From positions 1 to 12,621 of the forward strand of contig JAISRV010000202.1 of the NCBI GenBank assembly GCA_031273445.1: 12,621 bases of DNA, read 5' to 3'. The position numbers and the translations under genes are program-made. The first letter of the stretch is position 1. Each line of letters starts with the position of its first letter. The DNA comes from Candidatus Adiutrix sp. (GTDB taxonomy: Bacteria; Desulfobacterota; Desulfarculia; Adiutricales; Adiutricaceae). Of this stretch, positions 9,883 through 12,621 are shown one piece after another. Below the pieces are notes generated by a model. It was given only the letters and a program-made list of their open reading frames with translations. It ran no database searches and was not told the origin of the DNA.

Positions 9883-10869
9883 ATGGGCTGGGGACTGCTC
9901 GGGCTGGAGGGCGTGACCGGGAAACTGGCCGCGATGATCGCCGGCGGGCGGCTGCCGCACGCCCTAATTTTCACCGGGCCTCGCGGCGCGGGGAAACGCT
10001 CCCTGGGCCTGGCGCTGGCCCGGGCCCTCAATTGCGAAAACCCCGACGCGGCCGACCGCCCCTGTGGGCAGTGCCCGCCCTGCCTTAAAATCGACAGGGG
10101 CGTTCATCCCGACGTCAGAACTCTGGCCCCCTCCGGCCGTTCCCGCCAGATCAAGATGGAAGACGTTCAGGCCCTGCGCGCCGAAACGGCCTTCCGGCCA
10201 TATGAAGGGCGCGCCAAGGTCTTCATCGTCAGCGAAGCCGACCGCCTGAACAGCGATTCCGGCAACGCCCTTTTGAAAACGCTGGAGGAGCCGCCGCCGG
10301 ATTCCATTTTGATCCTGACCAGCGCCTCCGAATCGGAAGTTATGGCCACCATCGTCTCGCGTTGCCTGCGCCTGCGCCTGCCGCCCTTGGCTTACGACCT
10401 GATGCTGTCGGCCATAGAGGAAAAAAGGGACTTGACCGGGCCGGTCGCCGGGCTACTGGCCGTGCTGGCCGCCGGCGCGCTCGGCCCGGCTCTGAACCTG
10501 GATCCTGACGAGACCTGGCGCGACTGGAGCGAAATGGACGCGGCCATGGGCGCCGCCCCGGCTCCGGCCCGCCTGGAAGCCGCTTGGCGCTGGGTCGAGG
10601 CTAGATGCGGAGACGAAGAAAAATTTCCGGCCCTTTTGAACGTCATGCGGCTGTGGTGGCGGCAGACGGCGCTTTTATCCGTGCCGGAGCTTCCGCTCCG
10701 GGAAGGCCCGCCCCCTTCGGAAGCCCAGCGGCTCTGGGCCGCCCGCCTGACGCCGAAAGCCCTCGAAGAGATAGGCCGGGCCCTGGGCAAACTTGAAGAC
10801 AGTCTGGCCCGTTTCGTCAAGCCCGAACTGGCTTTTGAAAACTACTGGCTGACTGTCTTAAGAGTTTAG
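9883..10869 (+). CDS. holB: DNA polymerase III subunit delta' (clamp loader)
   Basis: A 328-residue AAA+ clamp-loader subunit; length is normal for delta'. The N-terminal AAA+ domain has LPHALIFTGPRGAGKRS. The P-loop reads GPRGAGKRS, with Arg39 where an active ATPase has Thr or Ser, so ATP binding is probably weak, as in many delta' proteins. Four cysteines at 51, 61, 64 and 67 (CGQCPPC) form the zinc module shared with DnaX. The Walker B region is VFIVSEADRLN, followed by NALLKTLEEPP. The SRC motif (Ser159-Arg160-Cys161) supplies the arginine finger to the neighbouring subunit. These points favour delta' over DnaX, which would be longer with an intact P-loop. The gene starts 1 bp after the yhaM stop codon, with GGGAGG at 9867-9872 as ribosome binding site. 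Its last 53 bp overlap the 3' end of the convergent HD-GYP gene. Confidence 0.93.
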   Translation: MGWGLLGLEGVTGKLAAMIAGGRLPHALIFTGPRGAGKRSLGLALARALNCENPDAADRPCGQCPPCLKIDRGVHPDVRTLAPSGRSRQIKMEDVQALRAETAFRPYEGRAKVFIVSEADRLNSDSGNALLKTLEEPPPDSILILTSASESEVMATIVSRCLRLRLPPLAYDLMLSAIEEKRDLTGPVAGLLAVLAAGALGPALNLDPDETWRDWSEMDAAMGAAPAPARLEAAWRWVEARCGDEEKFPALLNVMRLWWRQTALLSVPELPLREGPPPSEAQRLWAARLTPKALEEIGRALGKLEDSLARFVKPELAFENYWLTVLRV

Positions 10870-12130
10870 GCGTAAGTTTCTCCGGCCCGACGGCGCCCTG
10901 GATGTCGGAGGTCAGGCCGCGCAAAAAAGAAACGGCCCGTTTCTGGGCGACGGCGCGCATGGGGCTGATGTCCCCGATATGCCGGTGAACCACCCCGACG
11001 ACATCGGCGTCCAGGCTGTTTTCCGCCGCCATTTCATCCAGTATCTTCAGGGCCTGCCCGTCGTTTAAGCCGGCGCGGTAGGGCCGGTCTTCGGTGAGGG
11101 CGGTCAGAACGTCGGCCACGGCTATGACCCTGGCTTCCATAGGAATAGCCTCGCCTTTGAAGCCGCGGCAATAACCCTGGCCGCTCAAACGTTCATGGTG
11201 AAGGCCGCCCCAGAAGCCGAGCCGCTCAAAGCCGGGTATGGCCGTCAGCGCCTCCAGGCTGATGCGGGCGTGCTGTTTGACGGCCGCGAACTCCAGCTCG
11301 TCCAAAGCGCCGGCCTTTTCAATGAGTTCCCTGGGCACGCCCATTTTGCCGATGTCATGAAGCAAGCCAGCCACGAAAATTGAAGAGCGGTCCTCCGCGG
11401 GCAGTTCCATCATCTCGTGCAGAAGCCGCGCGACCAGGGCGACCCCGGAAGAGTGGGAGGCCGTGAAGGGGCTGCGGGCATCAATGACATGGGAAAAAAG
11501 TTTGGAAAAAATGACCACCTGGTCTTCAAAAAGAGTCCGGTCGCCCGCGGCGGACGGCAACTCGACCAGAGGGGCCTGTTCGCCAAGCCCGTCGAAGAAG
11601 TCTTTATCCTCCAGAAGAGAAAGCATGGCCTGAACGCTTTCAGGCTCGAAGGCGCCGCCGGCGCCGCGGCGCAGCGACAGCGCCAACCGCGCCGGGTCGC
11701 GCAACGTGCGGGAATGGACGTCGACGACGTCGGCCAGATGCACCAGATTCCCCAGCCGCCCGGAACGGCGTTCTTCTTCAGGCAGCTTCAGCGCTTCGCT
11801 CCAGTCGTCATGGTGGCGCAAAACGATTTCGGCCTCGCGGGCCAGAAAGCGGCAGGTGCGCAGAAGCATCCAGCCGGCCCGGCTGTGGCGGCTCATGTCC
11901 GCCTCGAAAACCAGGTCGTCGGTGCGGCTGCGCAGCGTAATAACTCCGATATCGTGCAGCATGGCCGCCGTCGTCGCCAGATTGCGGCTTTCGCCGTCCA
12001 GGCCCAGGCGCTCGCCCAGACGGTCGACGAGGCCGGCCACCCGCAGGTGATGGCCGGCCAGGGTGGCGTTGACCATGTCGACGACGCCGGCGAACCCCTT
12101 GACCAGATCAAACATATTCATGCGCAACAC
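10817..12130 (-). CDS. Tandem HD-domain protein, second domain a variant HD-GYP (putative c-di-GMP phosphodiesterase)
   Basis: Using GTG at 12130, the protein has 437 residues and two HD domains. The N-terminal one (about 20-150) shows His27/28, His59-Asp60 (MLHDIGVI), His106-107 (LRHHDDW) and an Asp in HLADVVD, so its metal site looks complete. The C-terminal one (about 200-400) is HD-GYP-like: His226 (ASHS), His258-Asp259 (LLHDIGKMGVP), His287, His311-312 (HHER) and Asp340 (IAVADV), followed by LTEDRPYR. The signature reads HHERLSGQGYC instead of HHExxDGxGYP. Such proteins hydrolyse cyclic di-GMP, so a signalling role is likely, but substrate and activity are unproven. There is no receiver, PAS or membrane segment. 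Start: GGGGGAGAG is 8 nt before GTG 12130. An ATG at 12154 has only a poorly placed site, ATG 12121 is also possible, and the frame stays open to ATG 12208. It is convergent with holB. Confidence 0.85.
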   Translation of the reverse strand: MLRMNMFDLVKGFAGVVDMVNATLAGHHLRVAGLVDRLGERLGLDGESRNLATTAAMLHDIGVITLRSRTDDLVFEADMSRHSRAGWMLLRTCRFLAREAEIVLRHHDDWSEALKLPEEERRSGRLGNLVHLADVVDVHSRTLRDPARLALSLRRGAGGAFEPESVQAMLSLLEDKDFFDGLGEQAPLVELPSAAGDRTLFEDQVVIFSKLFSHVIDARSPFTASHSSGVALVARLLHEMMELPAEDRSSIFVAGLLHDIGKMGVPRELIEKAGALDELEFAAVKQHARISLEALTAIPGFERLGFWGGLHHERLSGQGYCRGFKGEAIPMEARVIAVADVLTALTEDRPYRAGLNDGQALKILDEMAAENSLDADVVGVVHRHIGDISPMRAVAQKRAVSFLRGLTSDIQGAVGPEKLTPKLLRQSASSFQKPVRA

Positions 12131-12138
12131 AATAAAAT

Positions 12139-12147
12139 CTCTCCCCC
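12139..12147 (-). promoter_or_regulatory. Ribosome binding site for the HD-GYP gene
   Basis: GGGGGAGAG on the minus strand, 8 nt before GTG 12130 and 17 nt before ATG 12121. It lies inside the reading frame if translation began at ATG 12154 or 12208. Its strength is the reason for preferring the GTG start. Confidence 0.6.
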
Positions 12148-12164
12148 GAAACATCGCCTCGCCG

Positions 12165-12193
12165 AATAAACATATCAAGCATGATTTCGTCAA
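12165..12193 (-). promoter_or_regulatory. Candidate proximal promoter of the HD-GYP gene
   Basis: TTGACG (12193-12188) and TTTATT (12170-12165) on the minus strand are 17 bp apart. The -35 matches 5/6 and the -10 matches 4/6 of the sigma-70 consensus. Transcription would start near 12158, leaving about 28 nt before GTG 12130, including the ribosome binding site. This is a consensus match only. Confidence 0.35.
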
Positions 12194-12243
12194 AGCCAGA
12201 AATAACAATAATTTTGCCGCTGAGGCGTTGAGATATTAATAGC

Positions 12244-12263
12244 CGGGTCTATATTTTGACCCG
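12244..12263. promoter_or_regulatory. Operator-like inverted repeat in the HD-GYP upstream region
   Basis: CGGGTC (12244-12249) and GACCCG (12258-12263) are perfect 6-bp inverse arms around an AT-only 8-bp centre (TATATTTT). The site falls between the two candidate minus-strand promoters, just downstream of the distal one's predicted start. It could be a dimeric repressor site or a small hairpin. I do not recognise the binding protein. Confidence 0.4.
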
Positions 12264-12285
12264 CCGCCCGCGGATGTTCTTTTTA

Positions 12286-12314
12286 AAGATAACTTCTTCA
12301 AGCCGGTTCGTCAA
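12286..12314 (-). promoter_or_regulatory. Candidate distal promoter of the HD-GYP gene, abutting the 9-bp repeats
   Basis: TTGACG (12314-12309) and TATCTT (12291-12286) on the minus strand are 17 bp apart, matching 5/6 and 4/6 of the sigma-70 consensus. The -35 is built partly from the TCAA that begins the first repeat unit, so the repeat array sits immediately upstream, where activators or the alpha C-terminal domain of RNA polymerase would bind. This is a consensus match only. Confidence 0.4.
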
Positions 12315-12346
12315 ATGTTTCAAATGTTTCAAATGTTTCAAATGTT
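12311..12346. repeat. Four perfect tandem copies of a 9-bp unit
   Basis: TCAAATGTT is repeated four times without a mismatch (12311, 12320, 12329, 12338). ATGTTCT, the end of the array plus two bases, recurs at 12274-12280. The array is flanked by a 7-bp inverted repeat, GCCGGTT (12302-12308) and AACCGGC (12356-12362). It lies between the divergent HD-GYP and nifU genes. It may be a multi-copy protein-binding site or a slippage-prone spacer. Nothing similar is seen elsewhere in the window. Confidence 0.95.
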
Positions 12347-12457
12347 CTAAGCCGCAACCGGCGAAATAAAAACCTCGGTTTTCATTCCTTTCCCTATCCC
12401 CTGGTTTTGTGATAAACTAAGCCTGTGCGACGGCGCTTTAGTTAAGGTCGGCCGCAC

Positions 12458-12486
12458 TGGACATACGGCTCTGCGCGACTTATACT
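12458..12486 (+). promoter_or_regulatory. Sigma-70-type promoter of nifU
   Basis: TGGACA (12458-12463) and TATACT (12481-12486) are exactly 17 bp apart; each hexamer matches 5/6 of the consensus. The predicted start near 12493 gives a leader of about 79 nt. I see no clear IscR/Rrf2-type operator over it. The bulged inverted repeat at 12415-12443 lies just upstream and could bind a regulator. Confidence 0.6.
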
Positions 12487-12571
12487 TAATAAATGGCGGT
12501 TTGACTGTGCGGGCGGCTCGGCTCAAGGCCCCCTCACGGCTTTCAACGGCTGCGCCGGGGAGAAACGAGAC

Positions 12572-12621
12572 ATGTGGGATTATACGGAAAAAGTCAAAGA
12601 CCATTTTGAAAACCCCAGGAA
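12572..12621 (+). CDS. nifU: Iron-sulfur cluster scaffold NifU, N-terminus only (cut by window)
   Basis: Only 16 complete codons are present, reading MWDYTEKVKDHFENPR. This matches the start of NifU-type scaffold proteins (MWDY-EKVK-HF-NP), including the Trp-Asp-Tyr opening that distinguishes them from the shorter IscU start (Ala-Tyr-Ser-Glu-Lys-Val). NifU accepts sulfur from a cysteine desulfurase, assembles Fe-S clusters in the cytoplasm and passes them to apoproteins. GGGGAG at 12557-12562 lies 9 nt before ATG as ribosome binding site, and a good promoter sits about 85 bp upstream. The domain order (U-type scaffold, BFD-like ferredoxin, C-terminal Nfu) and the neighbouring desulfurase cannot be checked here because the gene leaves the window. 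It is probably the first gene of an isc/nif-type Fe-S operon. Confidence 0.85.
   Translation, partial: MWDYTEKVKDHFENPR

Larger units (their letters stand above)
12131..12571. other. Divergent intergenic control region between the HD-GYP gene and nifU
   Basis: These 440 bp contain no convincing gene. They hold, left to right: the HD-GYP ribosome binding site and proximal promoter, an 8-bp palindrome TATTAATA (12234-12241), the CGGGTC/GACCCG inverted repeat, the distal promoter, the 9-bp repeat array, a bulged inverted repeat AACTAAGC/GCTTTAGTT (12415-12422 and 12435-12443) and the nifU promoter. The part from about 12190 to 12420 is clearly more AT-rich than the genes. A minus-strand frame at 12347-12604 runs through the nifU start and promoter and has no supporting features. 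Confidence 0.7.

Noticed and set aside
11417..12169. 250-residue plus-strand open frame inside the HD-GYP gene
   Set aside because: It is antisense to conserved HD motifs. Its Gln/Arg/Ala-rich translation is typical of a GC-rich shadow frame.
12311..12346. The 9-bp repeats as a CRISPR array or replication iterons
   Set aside because: There are no spacers between units, so it is not CRISPR. The unit is shorter than usual iterons, and no replication initiator gene or DnaA-box cluster is present.
12369..12382. AAAACC-TC-GGTTTT as an intrinsic terminator
   Set aside because: The stem is only 5 bp with a 4-nt loop and has no GC-rich core. No gene ends near it on either strand.
12347..12604. 85-residue minus-strand open frame across the nifU start
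   Set aside because: It covers the nifU promoter, leader and first codons, has no ribosome binding site or recognisable motif, and fits a chance frame.

Overview
This is a high-GC (about 60-65% by eye), gene-dense stretch of a Gram-negative chromosome. The outer-membrane TamA/TamB pair, the signal-peptide substrate-binding protein and the NifU-type start at the right edge suggest a proteobacterium, most likely a delta-proteobacterium/Desulfobacterota. That assignment is inferred from gene content only. I see no mobile element, CRISPR array, rRNA, tRNA or phage gene.

Layout, left to right. (1) 1-1409: the 3' part of a hybrid sensor histidine kinase (end of a sensory domain, HisKA, HATPase, receiver). 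A periplasmic type-1 solute-binding protein (1445-2584) follows after 35 bp; the two look like one sensing unit. (2) 2585-2732: a short AT-rich intergenic region with a two-tier stem-loop and a near-perfect 35-bp palindrome. (3) 2733-10869: five same-strand genes that look like one operon: a small zinc-ribbon membrane protein, tamA, tamB (TAATG overlap with tamA), a YhaM-type OB-fold/HD exoribonuclease and holB (DNA polymerase III delta'). (4) 10817-12130, minus strand: a protein with two HD domains, the second a variant HD-GYP domain. It converges on holB and the two coding 3' ends overlap by 53 bp. (5) 12131-12571: a 440-bp divergent control region with four perfect 9-bp tandem repeats, candidate promoters in both directions and an operator-like palindrome. 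(6) 12572-end: the first 16 codons of nifU, behind a good sigma-70-type promoter.

How the genes may work together: TamA (outer membrane) and TamB (inner-membrane anchored, spanning the periplasm) form the translocation and assembly module, probably for outer-membrane biogenesis or lipid transport. YhaM and HolB are housekeeping nucleic-acid proteins carried in the same transcript. The kinase/binding-protein pair and the HD-GYP protein are signalling genes on either side. I find no clear new defence or biosynthetic system. The best leads are the repeat and palindrome structures in the two intergenic regions, the zinc-ribbon protein upstream of tamAB, the lipobox-like start of TamA and the altered HD-GYP motif.
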